A stretch of 64,000 bases of DNA from Tolypothrix brevis GSE-NOS-MK-07-07A (GCA_019358985.1 JAHHIJ010000036.1:1-64000), one strand, 5' to 3'. Positions 18,182 through 28,654 are shown, numbered from the stretch's first letter. Translations and numbers: made by a program. The notes: generated by a model not told the origin, from the sequence alone.

Positions 18182-19270
18182 ATGATAATTGTCATCAAAC
18201 CCCAAACACCCACAATTGAAGTCCATCGCATCATCAATGAACTCAGCCACTATCCTGTAAATATTGAAAAAATACAGGGAAAATACAAAGTTGTTATCGG
18301 CTTGGTGGGAGAAACTAATTCAATTAATCTTGAAAATATCCAACAAATCAGCCCTTGCATCGAACAGATGATTCGAGTCAAACAACCCTTCAAACGAGCT
18401 TCTCTAGAATATCGTCACGGGGAACCTTCGGAAATTGCTGTTCCTACTCCCAACGGAATCGTGACTTTTGGACAAAATCATCCCCTTGTTGTGGTTGCAG
18501 GTCCCTGTTCGGTGGAGAACGAAGAAATGATTGTTGAGACGGCACAGGTTGTAAAAGCCTCTGGTGCCCAGTTTCTCCGAGGTGGAGCATACAAACCCCG
18601 TACCTCTCCTTATGCTTTCCAAGGACATGGAGAAAGCGCTCTATATCTGCTAGCAAAAGCTCGCGAAGCTACAGGTTTAGGGATTATTACCGAGGTTATG
18701 GATACCAGTGATTTGGAAGTAGTTGCCCAATTTGCGGATGTGGTGCAAATTGGCGCTCGCAATATGCAGAATTTCTCATTATTAAAGAAAGCTGGTGCTA
18801 CTCTTAAGCCGATTCTGCTAAAGCGGGGGATGTCTGCAACCATTGAGGAATGGTTGATGGCTGCTGAATATATTCTTGCTGCTGGTAATCCCAATGTAAT
18901 TTTGTGCGAACGCGGTATTCGCAACTTCGATCGCCAGTATACAAGAAATACTCTCGATTTATCTGTGGTGCCAGTTTTAAGAACCCTTACACATTTGCCA
19001 ATTATGATTGACCCCAGTCATGGAACTGGTTACTCGCAATATGTACCGACAATGGCGAAAGCATCAGTAGCAGCTGGTACTGATTCTTTGATGATAGAAG
19101 TTCATCCCAATCCTTCATCGGCTTTGTCCGATGGTCCCCAGTCTCTCACACCAGCAGATTTTGTGGAATTAATGCAGGAAATTCATTCTCTGGCTCAATA
19201 CTTTGGTCGCGGGAAAGCATTCTCGACTGCTACAACAGTCCAACTGAGGGCAGCTTGTATTAACGTATAG
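18182..19270 (+). CDS. aroF: 3-deoxy-7-phosphoheptulonate (DAHP) synthase
   Basis: The 362-residue product has an N-terminal ferredoxin-like/ACT-type domain (about 1-75) and a TIM-barrel DAHP synthase domain: VVVAGPCSVENEEMIV, FLRGGAYKPRTSPYAFQG, KRGMSATIEEW, and IMIDPSHGTGY. This is the type I-beta (AroA-beta) form, which condenses phosphoenolpyruvate with erythrose 4-phosphate at the entry of the shikimate pathway. It lies at the head of the tryptophan block, as extra DAHP synthase genes do in cyanobacterial secondary-metabolite clusters such as scytonemin. A terminator follows at 19322, so it may be transcribed separately from trpE. The aroF symbol is by family; aroG is also used. Confidence 0.96.
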   Translation: MIIVIKPQTPTIEVHRIINELSHYPVNIEKIQGKYKVVIGLVGETNSINLENIQQISPCIEQMIRVKQPFKRASLEYRHGEPSEIAVPTPNGIVTFGQNHPLVVVAGPCSVENEEMIVETAQVVKASGAQFLRGGAYKPRTSPYAFQGHGESALYLLAKAREATGLGIITEVMDTSDLEVVAQFADVVQIGARNMQNFSLLKKAGATLKPILLKRGMSATIEEWLMAAEYILAAGNPNVILCERGIRNFDRQYTRNTLDLSVVPVLRTLTHLPIMIDPSHGTGYSQYVPTMAKASVAAGTDSLMIEVHPNPSSALSDGPQSLTPADFVELMQEIHSLAQYFGRGKAFSTATTVQLRAACINV

Positions 19271-19321
19271 TTCAATACGATGTGTGCCGTGATTACCTTG
19301 TTAGGGCAAAGAATAGAGGCA

Positions 19322-19350
19322 AGAAAAAGGTATAAAAAACACCTTTTTCT
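19322..19350 (+). terminator. Terminator hairpin after DAHP synthase gene
   Basis: AGAAAAAGGT (19322-19331) and ACCTTTTTCT (19341-19350) form a 10-bp stem whose 3' arm contains the T-run. It lies about 50 bases after the stop. Confidence 0.6.
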
Positions 19351-19433
19351 GTCCTATGCCCGATTTTTTTTACTTCTACGGCTTGTAGCTCGCGGGCTAA
19401 TTAAATGCATCTTCATACAGAAATGGTATCATA

Positions 19434-19531
19434 TCATGCCCGGTAAATTACTTACAATTGTAAAGACGTTCCGGCGGAACGTCTCTACGACGGTAGGTAG
19501 GTTTTTATTGCTGTTAATTAAACGGACATGA
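19434..19531. mobile_element. CATGTCCG-ended MITE-like element
   Basis: TCATGCCCGGTAAATTA at the left and TTAATTAAACGGACATGA at the right are inverted. The middle hairpin is AGACGTTCCGG/CGGAACGTCT. The flanks TATCATA and TATCAGA look like a slightly decayed 7-bp target duplication. It sits between aroF and trpE. Confidence 0.8.
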
Positions 19532-19687
19532 TATCAGATAGTGCATAAGTTGATTTTGCTTGCATTTAATTAAAGAAGAAAGCAAATAAGTTTCAATTAC
19601 ATGATTAGATTTTTGTCAATGGTTAAGTCTTGTAACTTTACACTGCATCGCTAATTATCTATTCATCGGATTTTAGAGGTAACAAAA

Positions 19688-21895
19688 ATGAGTTTTGATA
19701 CACGCAGTTACACGACTAAAGGCGGAATATTCGTATCGCGAACGCTGACGAATACTTCTATTGATACGGCGACAGAAGAGGTTTTAGTTCGTTTAGATTC
19801 CCAACGTGGGGCTTTACTGACAAGTAGCTATGAATACCCAGGACGTTATAAAAGATGGGCAATAGGTTTTGTCAATCCACCTTTAGAGATAGCTACCCGC
19901 GATAACTCTTTTACTATTACAGCGCACAACGACCGGGGTAAACTATTACTCGATTATTTGGCAGAAATTTTGGGTGATAAATCAACTATCAACTCAGATT
20001 TGATCGGTGTAAGTAAAGTAGATAATTCCATAACTGGTTTTATTGCACCTAGCAAAGAATTATTTTCTGAAGAAGAACGTAGCAGACAACCATCGGTGTT
20101 TAGTGTAGTTCGCAAAATACTTTCAATTTTTGAGAGTCCAGAGGACGAACATTTAGGACTATATGGTGCATTGGGTTACGATTTGGTGTTTCAGTTCGAG
20201 CAAATGCCAAAGTTTTTGAAACGGGTATCTGACCAAAGAGATTTGGTATTATATTTACCCGATGAATTAATAATTGTCGATTACCACTTGCAAAGAGCAT
20301 TTCGCTTGCAGTATGATTTCATCACTAAAAATGGCAGTACCAGAGATTTACCCCGCAGTGGTGAAATTATTGACTATAGAGGTAAGCGTTTAACAGCAAC
20401 TGAATCCTCCGACCATGCACCAGGGGAATACGAAGAACAGGTAAATATTGCCCTTGACTACTTCCGTCGTGGGGATTTATTTGAAGTTGTTCCTGGTCAA
20501 AGCTTCTTCCAAACCTGCGAAACTTCCCCAATCCAACTTTTCCGCACTCTCCGAGAAATTAATCCCAGTCCCTATGGATTCATATTTAATTTAGGTGGAG
20601 AATATTTGATTGGAGCATCTCCAGAAATGTTTGTCCGGGTTGATGGTAGACGTGTAGAAACTTGCCCAATTAGTGGTACGATTAAGCGGGGACAAACAGC
20701 GATCGATGATGCAGCGCAAATTCAGAAATTATTGAACTCGCGCAAAGATGAATCCGAATTGACCATGTGTACCGATGTCGATCGCAATGACAAATCCCGT
20801 ATCTGCGAACCTGGAACAGTTAGAGTTATCGGTCGCCGTCAAATCGAATTATACAGCCATCTCATCCATACAGTCGATCATGTAGAAGGATTGATGCGCC
20901 GGGAATTTGATGCATTAGATGCTTTTCTTACCCATCTTTGGGCAGTTACAGTTACAGGGGCGCCGAAGCGATCGGCAATGCAGTTTATCGAACAACACGA
21001 ACGCAGCCCCAGACGTTGGTATGGTGGAGCAATTGGGTGCATAAATTTTAACGGTAACTTGAATACTGGTTTAATTCTCCGCACCATCCAGTTGAAAGAC
21101 TCAATTGCTACAGTGCGAGTCGGTGCAACGGTGCTTTATGATTCCGATCCCGAAGCAGAAGCCCAAGAAACGATTACCAAAGCTGCTGCACTGATGCAAA
21201 CACTCTACCAGGCAAATCGAAAAAGTGCAGATTTCCCAAAAATATCTGCCCTCGATCAGCAAGAAGCTAATCCAGCATCGGGTAAGCGAGTTTTATTAAT
21301 TGACTATGAAGACTCGTTTGTTCACACTTTAGCAAACTATATTCGGCAAACAGGTGCGATAGTTACCACCCTCAGACATGGTTTTGCAGAAGAATTATTT
21401 GATAGAGAACAACCAGACTTAGTAATTTTATCTCCTGGTCCTGGAAGTCCTAGCGAATTTAGAATTACAGAGACAATTCAAGCTTGTAAAAAACGGGAAA
21501 TACCTATATTTGGGGTATGTTTGGGAATGCAAGCAATTGTGGAAGCACACGGTGGAAAATTAGGAGTTCTTAATTATCCTCAACATGGTAAAGTATCGCT
21601 GATTTCGGTTGTTGATAGAAACTCTGTAGCGTTTAGAAATTTACCAGAATCATTTGAAGTTGGTCGATATCACTCTTTGTATGCATTAACTGAGAGTTTA
21701 CCCCCAGAACTAAAAATTACAGCAATGTCGGAAGATGGTGTAATTATGGGTATCGAGCATAAAACATTAGCGATCGCAGCTGTCCAATTCCATCCAGAAT
21801 CAATTATGACTTTGAGCGAGGGAGTTGGATTGGAGATTGTTAAAAATGCAGTTATTGCTTTGACTGCGAAAAAATCTTCTTCTGTTTTGGTGTAA
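19688..21895 (+). CDS. trpE: Fused anthranilate synthase (TrpE-TrpG)
   Basis: The 735-residue product joins the chorismate-binding component (about 1-515; SPYGFIFNLGGEYLIGASPE, CPISGTIKRG, TVTGAPKRSAMQFIEQHE) to a glutamine amidotransferase (about 531-730) with Cys in FGVCLGMQ and His/Glu in FHPES. It converts chorismate and glutamine to anthranilate, the committed step to tryptophan. N-terminal LTSSYEYPGRYKRW replaces the classic LLES allosteric motif, as in other fused enzymes, so feedback sensitivity needs testing. The stop codon lies inside a 7-bp duplication made by the element that follows. Upstream AGAGGTAACAAAA gives a ribosome-binding site. Confidence 0.96.
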   Translation: MSFDTRSYTTKGGIFVSRTLTNTSIDTATEEVLVRLDSQRGALLTSSYEYPGRYKRWAIGFVNPPLEIATRDNSFTITAHNDRGKLLLDYLAEILGDKSTINSDLIGVSKVDNSITGFIAPSKELFSEEERSRQPSVFSVVRKILSIFESPEDEHLGLYGALGYDLVFQFEQMPKFLKRVSDQRDLVLYLPDELIIVDYHLQRAFRLQYDFITKNGSTRDLPRSGEIIDYRGKRLTATESSDHAPGEYEEQVNIALDYFRRGDLFEVVPGQSFFQTCETSPIQLFRTLREINPSPYGFIFNLGGEYLIGASPEMFVRVDGRRVETCPISGTIKRGQTAIDDAAQIQKLLNSRKDESELTMCTDVDRNDKSRICEPGTVRVIGRRQIELYSHLIHTVDHVEGLMRREFDALDAFLTHLWAVTVTGAPKRSAMQFIEQHERSPRRWYGGAIGCINFNGNLNTGLILRTIQLKDSIATVRVGATVLYDSDPEAEAQETITKAAALMQTLYQANRKSADFPKISALDQQEANPASGKRVLLIDYEDSFVHTLANYIRQTGAIVTTLRHGFAEELFDREQPDLVILSPGPGSPSEFRITETIQACKKREIPIFGVCLGMQAIVEAHGGKLGVLNYPQHGKVSLISVVDRNSVAFRNLPESFEVGRYHSLYALTESLPPELKITAMSEDGVIMGIEHKTLAIAAVQFHPESIMTLSEGVGLEIVKNAVIALTAKKSSSVLV

Positions 21896-21897
21896 AA

Positions 21898-22051
21898 CCA
21901 TGTCCGGTAAATTACTTGCTTTTGTTTAGACGTTCCGACGGAATGTCTCTACGATGTAAAGACGTTCCGATGGAACGTCTCTACGATATAAAGACGTTCC
22001 ACCGGAACGTCTCTACGACGGTTTTTATTGCTGTTAATTAAACGGACATGG
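21898..22051. mobile_element. Three-hairpin CATGTCCG element with 7-bp duplication
   Basis: CCATGTCCGG (21898) and AACGGACATGG (ending 22051) bound three consecutive hairpins (AGACGTTCCG type), each differing by a few bases. The sequence TGTAAAA flanks both sides exactly (21891-21897, 22052-22058), indicating insertion at the end of trpE. Confidence 0.88.
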
Positions 22052-22110
22052 TGTAAAACTTCAATCGGAAAAATCGACATTTCCGGCAACTACTTCAAAG
22101 AAAAATTAAG

Positions 22111-22959
22111 ATGTTGAATTACTCACAAGAGACTCAAATAACCTTACAATCTCCAAAACCACGTCATATTCTCGAAGAGATTGTTCTGCACAAACAGCAA
22201 GAAGTCGCTTTGATGTACGAGCAATTTGCTTTTAATGATTTAACTAATCAAGTAAGCTCTGCTCCTAAAGTCCGAGATTTTTTAGCAGCAATTCGGCAGA
22301 ATCATCGGAAACCTAGTATTATTGCCGAAGTGAAAAAAGCCTCCCCTAGTAAAGGAGTAATTCGAGATAATTTTGACCCTTTAGAAATTGCTTTAGCATA
22401 CGAAAGAGGAGGCGCTAGTTGTATTTCTGTCTTGACGGATGAAAAGTTTTTTCAAGGTAGTTTTGAGAATTTGCAACTCATTAGAAATAGGGTAAATATA
22501 CCTTTACTTTGCAAAGAGTTTATTATTGACCCTTATCAAATTTATTTAGCGCGAGTTAAAGGAGCGGATGCAATTCTTCTAATTGCGGCGATTTTAACTG
22601 ATGAAGCTATTAAAGATTTTCTTCAGATTGCTCAAAGTCTGGGAATGATCGTTTTAGTTGAAGTGCATACTTTAATAGAAATGGATCGGGTATTAGCGAT
22701 TGACGGGATTAAGTTAGTGGGTATTAATAACCGCAACTTAGAAGATTTTAGCGTTGATTTAGCAACAACAAAAGAATTGCGATCGCAGCGTCACGATATC
22801 TTGAATCAACTAGATATTTCCGTTGTCAGTGAATCGGGTTTGTATACATCTAGTGATTTAGCTTTTGTTTTAGAAGCAGGTGCAGAAGCTGTTTTAATTG
22901 GAGAATCTCTAGTTAAGCAAGATGATATCGAGCAAGCAATTAGACAAATTCAGATTTAA
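22111..22959 (+). CDS. trpC: Indole-3-glycerol phosphate synthase
   Basis: The 282-residue product contains [15 protein letters not shown] (substrate-binding Lys and Ser), [45 protein letters not shown] and [14 protein letters not shown], the full set of TrpC active-site motifs on a TIM barrel. It closes the ring of carboxyphenylamino-deoxyribulose phosphate to give indole-3-glycerol phosphate. It follows trpE after an inserted repeat and precedes trpA by 25 bases. No trpF domain is fused to it. Confidence 0.97.
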   Translation: MLNYSQETQITLQSPKPRHILEEIVLHKQQEVALMYEQFAFNDLTNQVSSAPKVRDFLAAIRQNHRKPSIIAEVKKASPSKGVIRDNFDPLEIALAYERGGASCISVLTDEKFFQGSFENLQLIRNRVNIPLLCKEFIIDPYQIYLARVKGADAILLIAAILTDEAIKDFLQIAQSLGMIVLVEVHTLIEMDRVLAIDGIKLVGINNRNLEDFSVDLATTKELRSQRHDILNQLDISVVSESGLYTSSDLAFVLEAGAEAVLIGESLVKQDDIEQAIRQIQI

Positions 22960-22984
22960 CATCCTCATTTATAGGAACTAACTC

Positions 22985-23782
22985 ATGACCATGACATCTA
23001 TTTCCAAACATTTTGAATCATTACGCGCTGCCAACAAATGTGCTTTGATTCCTTTTATTACAGCAGGAGATCCAGATTTAGAAAATACTGCTGAAGCTTT
23101 GCGACTTTTGGATGCAAGCGGTGCTGATTTTATCGAATTGGGAGTTCCTTATTCTGATCCATTGGCTGATGGTCCAATAATTCAAGCTGCTGCTACTCGT
23201 GCTTTAAAACAAGGAACTCGTTTAGCTGATGTTTTAAGTATGGCGCAGTCGGTTACTCGAAGTTTAAAATCGCAGATTATTCTTTTTACTTACTACAATC
23301 CGATTCTCAATTTAGGGAGCGAGAAATTTATCAAACAAGCAGCTGATGCGGGAATTAAAGGTTTGGTGGTACCAGATTTACCTCTGGAAGAAGCAAGCGA
23401 GTTAATTAATTTTGCTGGGATTTATGGGATTGAAGTTACCTTACTTATAACTCCCAATACTTCCCCAGAAAGAATTAAGGAAATTGCCCGTCAGTCCCAA
23501 GGATTCATTTACTTAGTCAGCGTTACCGGTGTGACAGGAGTGCGGAAGCAAATACAAACCCGCGTCAAAGATTTACTCAGCGAAATTCGTAGCGTCACAA
23601 ATAAACCGATTGGTGTTGGTTTTGGTATTTCTACCCCAGAACAAGCACGTCAAATGCGCGAATGGGGGGCAGATGCAGTCATTGTTGGTAGTGCATTTGT
23701 GCAGCTTTTAGGAGAAAACACACCCTATAACGGGTTGCGAGCTATTCGCGAATTTTGCAGCGATTTGAAAGCAGCAATATGA
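22985..23782 (+). CDS. trpA: Tryptophan synthase alpha subunit
   Basis: The 265-residue product carries the catalytic Glu in [18 protein letters not shown] and the catalytic Asp in [10 protein letters not shown], then [12 protein letters not shown] and GVGFGIS, the TrpA signature set. It cleaves indole-3-glycerol phosphate to indole and channels it to TrpB. The start ATG at 22985 follows AGGAACTAACTC. The gap to trpC is 25 bases; the gap to trpB (about 304 bases) holds two repeats. In this block trpA precedes trpB, opposite to the common bacterial order. Confidence 0.97.
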   Translation: MTMTSISKHFESLRAANKCALIPFITAGDPDLENTAEALRLLDASGADFIELGVPYSDPLADGPIIQAAATRALKQGTRLADVLSMAQSVTRSLKSQIILFTYYNPILNLGSEKFIKQAADAGIKGLVVPDLPLEEASELINFAGIYGIEVTLLITPNTSPERIKEIARQSQGFIYLVSVTGVTGVRKQIQTRVKDLLSEIRSVTNKPIGVGFGISTPEQARQMREWGADAVIVGSAFVQLLGENTPYNGLRAIREFCSDLKAAI

Positions 23783-23812
23783 TTTTTGGCAAATGGGCAT
23801 TGGAAAATTACT

Positions 23813-23903
23813 AGGACTTACGCACTCGCTACGAGAAAACAAGACTTTGAGATTGCTTCCTTGCGTCGCAATGACGGAAATACTTAGTCCGTGCGTAAGT
23901 CCT
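23813..23903. mobile_element. Short MITE with 13-bp inverted ends
   Basis: AGGACTTACGCAC (23813-23825) is perfectly inverted at 23891-23903. The inside includes TGCTTCCTTGCGTCGCAATG, nearly shared with the element at 60493-60619. A related longer element is at 51524-51702. Confidence 0.85.
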
Positions 23904-23964
23904 GATTACATTAAAAACGGCTAATCACTGAACTTTTCCCTCAGCCCAAAATCTCCAATAAAGA

Positions 23965-24007
23965 CTCTGCGTAACTTTGCGCTTACCTCTGCGTAACTTT
24001 GCGTTTA
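23965..24007. repeat. Inverted AACGCAAAG-type low-complexity repeat
   Basis: CTCTGCGTAACTTTGCGCTT, then CTCTGCGTAACTTTGCGTTT: two near-identical 20-base units, the inverse of the repeats at 1063 and 4866. Confidence 0.65.
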
Positions 24008-24086
24008 AAAGTAAAACTCCAAGCCGTTTTGAGTATCATAACTTCTTTCCTCCATCCCCCTTTCACACTGATTTTAGGAGAATGAC

Positions 24087-25310
24087 ATGTTGTTAAACGT
24101 ACAAAACCCTGCAATTAATCGAAAACCAGATTCTAACGGTCGATTTGGTCAGTTTGGTGGTAAGTTTGTTCCCGAAACGCTAATGCCTGCTTTAAGCGAA
24201 TTAGAAACTGCGTTTCACAAGTATTATAATGAGGCTGATTTTCAATCTGAATTACAAGGTCTTTTACAAGATTATGTCGGACGTGCAACCCCGCTTTACT
24301 TTGCAGAACGATTAACTAAATACTATGCTCGTCCCGATGGAAGTGGAGCGCAGATTTATTTAAAACGTGAGGATTTAAATCATACTGGCGCTCACAAAAT
24401 TAATAATGCTTTGGCTCAAGTTTTACTCGCTCGACGTATGGCTAAAAAGCGGATTATTGCGGAAACTGGAGCTGGTCAACATGGTGTGGCAACTGCTACA
24501 GTCTGCGCTCGTTTCGGTTTAGAATGCATCATTTATATGGGCATTCATGATATGGAACGACAAGCTTTAAATGTGTTCAGAATGCGGTTAATGGGGGCTG
24601 AAGTTCGTCCAGTGGAAGCGGGAACGGGTACACTCAAAGATGCGACTTCCGAAGCGATTCGCGATTGGGTTACTAATGTGGAAACGACTCATTATATATT
24701 GGGTTCGGTTGCTGGTCCCCATCCTTATCCAATGATGGTGCGGGAATTTCAAGCGGTGATTGGTAAGGAAACTCGCGCCCAATCTCTGGAAAAATGGGGT
24801 GGTTTACCGGATATTTTACTGGCTTGTGTGGGTGGTGGTTCCAATGCCATCGGTCTTTTTCATGAGTTTGTGGATGAGTCATCTGTGCGTTTAATTGGGA
24901 TTGAAGCTGCTGGTGAGGGAATCGATACGGATAAACACGCGGCAACTTTAACACTTGGTCGTGTTGGTGTTTTACATGGGGCAAAAAGCTATGTTTTGCA
25001 AGATGTTCATGGTCAAATTACCGAAGCACATTCGATTAGCGCTGGTTTGGATTATCCCGGAGTGGGACCAGAACACAGCTATTTGAAGGATATGAAACGT
25101 GCTGAATATTACAGCATTACCGATGAGCAAGCTTTAGTTGCATTTCAACGCTTGTCCCAACTTGAAGGGATTATTCCCGCATTGGAAACATCCCATGCGA
25201 TCGCATTTCTAGAAATCCTGTGTCCGCAGCTTGTTGGTAGTCCCAGAATTGTAATTAACTGTTCTGGACGGGGTGATAAGGATGTGCAAACGGTCGCAAA
25301 GTACTTTTAA
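24087..25310 (+). CDS. trpB: Tryptophan synthase beta subunit
   Basis: The 407-residue product has [19 protein letters not shown] at the start, the PLP-binding Lys in [18 protein letters not shown], the [10 protein letters not shown] loop and the phosphate-binding [10 protein letters not shown]. It is the TrpB1-type enzyme that pairs with TrpA and joins indole to serine. Translation begins at ATG 24087 after TTAGGAGAATGAC. It is probably the main source of tryptophan for the bisindole pathway downstream; a housekeeping copy elsewhere is likely but not visible. Confidence 0.97.
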   Translation: MLLNVQNPAINRKPDSNGRFGQFGGKFVPETLMPALSELETAFHKYYNEADFQSELQGLLQDYVGRATPLYFAERLTKYYARPDGSGAQIYLKREDLNHTGAHKINNALAQVLLARRMAKKRIIAETGAGQHGVATATVCARFGLECIIYMGIHDMERQALNVFRMRLMGAEVRPVEAGTGTLKDATSEAIRDWVTNVETTHYILGSVAGPHPYPMMVREFQAVIGKETRAQSLEKWGGLPDILLACVGGGSNAIGLFHEFVDESSVRLIGIEAAGEGIDTDKHAATLTLGRVGVLHGAKSYVLQDVHGQITEAHSISAGLDYPGVGPEHSYLKDMKRAEYYSITDEQALVAFQRLSQLEGIIPALETSHAIAFLEILCPQLVGSPRIVINCSGRGDKDVQTVAKYF

Positions 25311-25357
25311 GTCTGCGTTACTTGCATAAAGATTGAAGTGCGATCGCTATGTATATT

Positions 25358-25447
25358 AGACCTGTCCGAAAATAAACGTAGAGACGTAGCAGTGCTACGT
25401 CTCTACAAGGGTTGTGGGCAAAGCATAGTCCATTTTCGGAGATGCCT
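25358..25447. mobile_element. AGACCT-ended element, member of the AGACAT family
   Basis: AGACCTGTCCGAAAAT at the left is nearly inverted as ATTTTCGGAGATGCCT at the right. The hairpin at 25378-25406 is a perfect 14-bp-arm palindrome. Left flank ATT has no clear partner on the right. Confidence 0.75.
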
Positions 25448-25501
25448 AGAGTAAGTTCTAATTCATTTCGCTTTACATTTACCTACAGTAATTAGGAGTT
25501 T

Positions 25502-26479
25502 ATGAAGATGGTTTGCAATGATTTTCTCAAGAATGATTGGCATGTGGTGGCAAGTTCCCAAGATTTGTTACCGGGAAAAATTCTGAAGGTGCGGTTGTTA
25601 GGTCAAGACGTTGTATTATGGCGTAATAGCAATAATGAAGCTGTGGCTTGGGAAGACCGTTGTCCCCATCGTGGTGCAAGTTTGGCACGGGGATGGGTTG
25701 AAAATGATGCTCTGGTTTGTCCTTATCACGGGTTAGCTTTTAACGGTGAAGGTAAATGTTCTCACATTCCTGCACATCCAGAAGCTGCACCACCTAGAAA
25801 GTCTAAAGCTTGTGTGACAACCTACAATCTTCAAGAACGCTACGGGATGATATGGGTTTGTTTGGGTACTCCAGAACATGATGTACCGGAGTTTCCGGAG
25901 TGGGATGACCCGAATTACAACAAGTTCTTTTTCAGTGGTGTGCTTTATCGTTCTAGCGCTCCCCGTGCTTTAGAAAACTTCATTGATGTGAATCATGTTC
26001 CTTTTGTCCATGATGGGACTTTGGGAAACTCGGAATATGCAAAGACAAATAGCTACCAAGTCGAAGTAACAGAAAAGGGTATTCATATTCACGAAGTTGG
26101 TGCTTGGCAAGCGGATTTGACAATGCAAGGAGACGGAAACACCGATCGCGCCAATTTCCACATTTTACGACCTCTAACTGTTGCTTTACGCCGGGGAAGT
26201 GAAAACGAACTTATGACAATCTTTTTTACTGTTACCCCCACCGATGAGGAGGAATGTTATGCCTGGAGATGGATGTTTCTTAATTACAATGTCCCCGAAC
26301 AGGAGTTCAATAATTTCACCCATAGGATTATTCAACAAGATGTGGAAGCTGTGGAATCGCAAAAGCCAAAACGTTTACCTTTAGACTTGCAAGCGGAGTA
26401 TCATTTGCCGAGCGATCGCGCTACTGTCACTTACCGTAAATGGCTAAAAAATTTGGGTGTCACTTTTGGTACTGTTTAA
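25502..26479 (+). CDS. Rieske non-heme iron oxygenase
   Basis: The 325-residue product has a Rieske [2Fe-2S] site with Cys54, His56, Cys73 and His76 (CPHRGAS, then CPYHGLAF). The mononuclear iron site lies in ENFIDVNHVPFVHDG (Asp, His, His). The size and lack of a membrane tail fit single-component oxygenase subunits of the VanA/TsaM kind, which hydroxylate or demethylate aromatics using a separate reductase. No reductase gene is near. It is set between trpB and the porin gene, inside the tryptophan block, and is a good candidate for modifying an indole-derived product. ATG 25502 follows TAGGAGTTT; ATG 25508 is an alternative. Confidence 0.93.
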   Translation: MKMVCNDFLKNDWHVVASSQDLLPGKILKVRLLGQDVVLWRNSNNEAVAWEDRCPHRGASLARGWVENDALVCPYHGLAFNGEGKCSHIPAHPEAAPPRKSKACVTTYNLQERYGMIWVCLGTPEHDVPEFPEWDDPNYNKFFFSGVLYRSSAPRALENFIDVNHVPFVHDGTLGNSEYAKTNSYQVEVTEKGIHIHEVGAWQADLTMQGDGNTDRANFHILRPLTVALRRGSENELMTIFFTVTPTDEEECYAWRWMFLNYNVPEQEFNNFTHRIIQQDVEAVESQKPKRLPLDLQAEYHLPSDRATVTYRKWLKNLGVTFGTV

Positions 26480-26520
26480 TTGAATTGTATGGGAAAGGGA
26501 ATAGTATAGGAATCTGGTTT

Positions 26521-26703
26521 TACAGCAGATTTCACTCCTTAGGAAGTACATGCGTAAAACCCAAAACCCTGTAAAGACGTTCCGCCGGAACGTCTCTACG
26601 TGTATTTAATAATAACGCAAGATTGCGTAAAACCCAAAACCTTGTAAAGACGTTCCGGCGGAACGTCTCTACGTATATTTAATAATAACGCAATCTGCTG
26701 TAT
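26521..26703. mobile_element. TACAGCA-ended element with two hairpin units
   Basis: TACAGCAGATT (26521) pairs with AATCTGCTGTA (ending 26703). Inside, a unit of about 70 bases (GCGTAAAACCCAAAACC, a GACGTTCC hairpin, ATTTAATAATAACGCA) is present twice, with hairpins at 26571-26599 and 26644-26672. The rest of 26480-26956 is AT-rich and should hold the porin promoter. Confidence 0.82.
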
Positions 26704-26956
26704 ATTTTATCTGTGCTTATCCCATACTTTCTCCCAAAATCAGGAATTTTATCAACAGTCTCAATTCTGGCGATCGCAATTCGTAATTTTAGTTTTTGTA
26801 CCTAATATCGCTTTTCTTGAGATAATCAGACTTGTTATTCAACTAATTTGTCACAACATTTTTTCAAATTAGTATTTTTAGTTCTGTGTCACCCAACATT
26901 TCAACCCCTTAATAATCGCAAACCACAAGTTTAATAAATCACATCCAATATTCAAC

Positions 26957-28654
26957 ATGCAAAAACAAAGTTTGTCAGCGAATGCCTTGGCAGCAAACAA
27001 ATTTCAGCAAAGATTGTTGAATAATTATCTCGCTGGAGTCGCAAGTTTGTTATCTTTTTTACTCCTAAGCGCTTATCCTGCAAGTGCAGAAACAACTGAT
27101 TTTTCTTCGATAAAAATTGCAGATTCAGAAGAAAACACATCTGAAATGAATCAGGTGACAAATGTCAACCAACTCAGTGACATACAACCAACTGATTGGG
27201 CATTTCAAGCATTACAGTCATTAGTTGAGCGATATGGCTGCATTGCGGGGTATCCTAATTCAACTTTCCGTGGTAATCGGGCAATAACTCGTTATGAGTT
27301 TGCTGCTGGACTCAATACTTGCTTGGAACGTGTTAACGAACTGATTGCAACTGCAACTAACATCAGAGCGAAAAAAGAAGATTTAGAAATCTTACAAAAG
27401 TTACAGGAAGAATTCACGGCAGAATTGGCAACTTTGCGTGGTCGAGTTGATACCCTCGAAGCTAAAACAGCCGAACTCGAAGCAAATCAGTTTTCCACCA
27501 CGACTAAAATTCAAGGTCAGATAATTATTTCTGCCAATGCTGGAGGTTTTAGCGGTGATAGAATTGTTGATGCGACAGGTAGAGTCCGCACTCAACAACC
27601 TAATGCAACTTTGTTGTATCGAGCAGGAATTGATTTAAACACTAGTTTTAGTGGCAGTGACTTGTTAAAAATCCGCCTAGAAGCGGGAAGTGGACCGATA
27701 GAAAATGGTCGTCCTGTTGGTGGTAGAGATAATGCAGGGGGAGCATTGGAGCCATTTTTTGGCAGTGCTTTGGATTATTCGATTAATCCTCCCACCAATA
27801 ATGATGTGGAGATATCGAGAGTATATTACAGTTTTCGACCGACTCAAGATTTACAGGTTACGCTTGCCCCTATTTTCCAAACAGCAGATTTTATTGACTT
27901 TAATAGCTACGCAAAACTTAGTTTTCGAGACTTTAGCACTCAAGCATTTATTAATAACTATATTCTCTTCCCAATTACTATTCCCAGTGGAGGAGCAGCG
28001 ATTGAATGGAAACCTGGTGGGGGTTCTGTTTCCGTGCGAGCAGTTTATGCTGCCGCAGAAGCTTCTAACCCAGGAAATCAACAACTTGCTAGCGGTGTTT
28101 TACCATTTCTAGAAGTCTTATATCCCAATAATTTTAGACCTCCCATACCAGGATCTGCTAATACTTCTGACATTGCCGGAGGTTTATTTGGAGATAATTA
28201 TCAAGGAACGGTGGAATTAGAATATGCTCCTTCGCGAAATTTTGCTCTGCGCTTACAATATGGTGGTGGTGAAGTGTTCAATAATCATTTTGATGCGTTC
28301 GGGGCAAATGTTGAATTGACTCTGGCAGAAAAGTTTGGTATCTTTGGACGCTATGGTTACGCTAGCTATAATGGCACCGCATTTGGCGACATTAATCCTA
28401 ATTATTGGATGGCAGGAATTGCCCTGCGTGACTTATTTACACGCGGTTCTTTAGCAGGTTTTGCCGTGGGTCAGCCATTTATTGTTAGTGAAATCGGGGA
28501 TGCAACTCAGACCAATTATGAGTTATTTTATAACTACCCATTCAGTAGGAATATTCAAGTCACTCCGGCGATTCAACTCATTGAGAATGCTGCCAACCAA
28601 AGCAGTAATGGGACGATTTATTCGTTTTCGTTGCGGAGTGTATTTTCTTTTTAG
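26957..28654 (+). CDS. SLH-OprB type outer-membrane porin
   Basis: The 565-residue product has a signal peptide (about residues 20-45, ending AYPASAE), an SLH domain (about 75-130: [20 protein letters not shown]), a coiled coil (about 135-180), and a long beta-barrel ending in SLRSVFSF, with the terminal Phe needed for outer-membrane insertion. This is the usual cyanobacterial porin layout, where the SLH domain binds the peptidoglycan-linked layer. Such porins pass inorganic ions or small solutes. Its location between the oxygenase and trpD suggests co-regulation with the cluster, possibly for product exit. Confidence 0.92.
   Translation: MQKQSLSANALAANKFQQRLLNNYLAGVASLLSFLLLSAYPASAETTDFSSIKIADSEENTSEMNQVTNVNQLSDIQPTDWAFQALQSLVERYGCIAGYPNSTFRGNRAITRYEFAAGLNTCLERVNELIATATNIRAKKEDLEILQKLQEEFTAELATLRGRVDTLEAKTAELEANQFSTTTKIQGQIIISANAGGFSGDRIVDATGRVRTQQPNATLLYRAGIDLNTSFSGSDLLKIRLEAGSGPIENGRPVGGRDNAGGALEPFFGSALDYSINPPTNNDVEISRVYYSFRPTQDLQVTLAPIFQTADFIDFNSYAKLSFRDFSTQAFINNYILFPITIPSGGAAIEWKPGGGSVSVRAVYAAAEASNPGNQQLASGVLPFLEVLYPNNFRPPIPGSANTSDIAGGLFGDNYQGTVELEYAPSRNFALRLQYGGGEVFNNHFDAFGANVELTLAEKFGIFGRYGYASYNGTAFGDINPNYWMAGIALRDLFTRGSLAGFAVGQPFIVSEIGDATQTNYELFYNYPFSRNIQVTPAIQLIENAANQSSNGTIYSFSLRSVFSF

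Noticed and set aside
18043-18237. Minus-strand frame over the DAHP synthase start
   Set aside because: It overlaps the aroF start region and has no family resemblance; likely chance.
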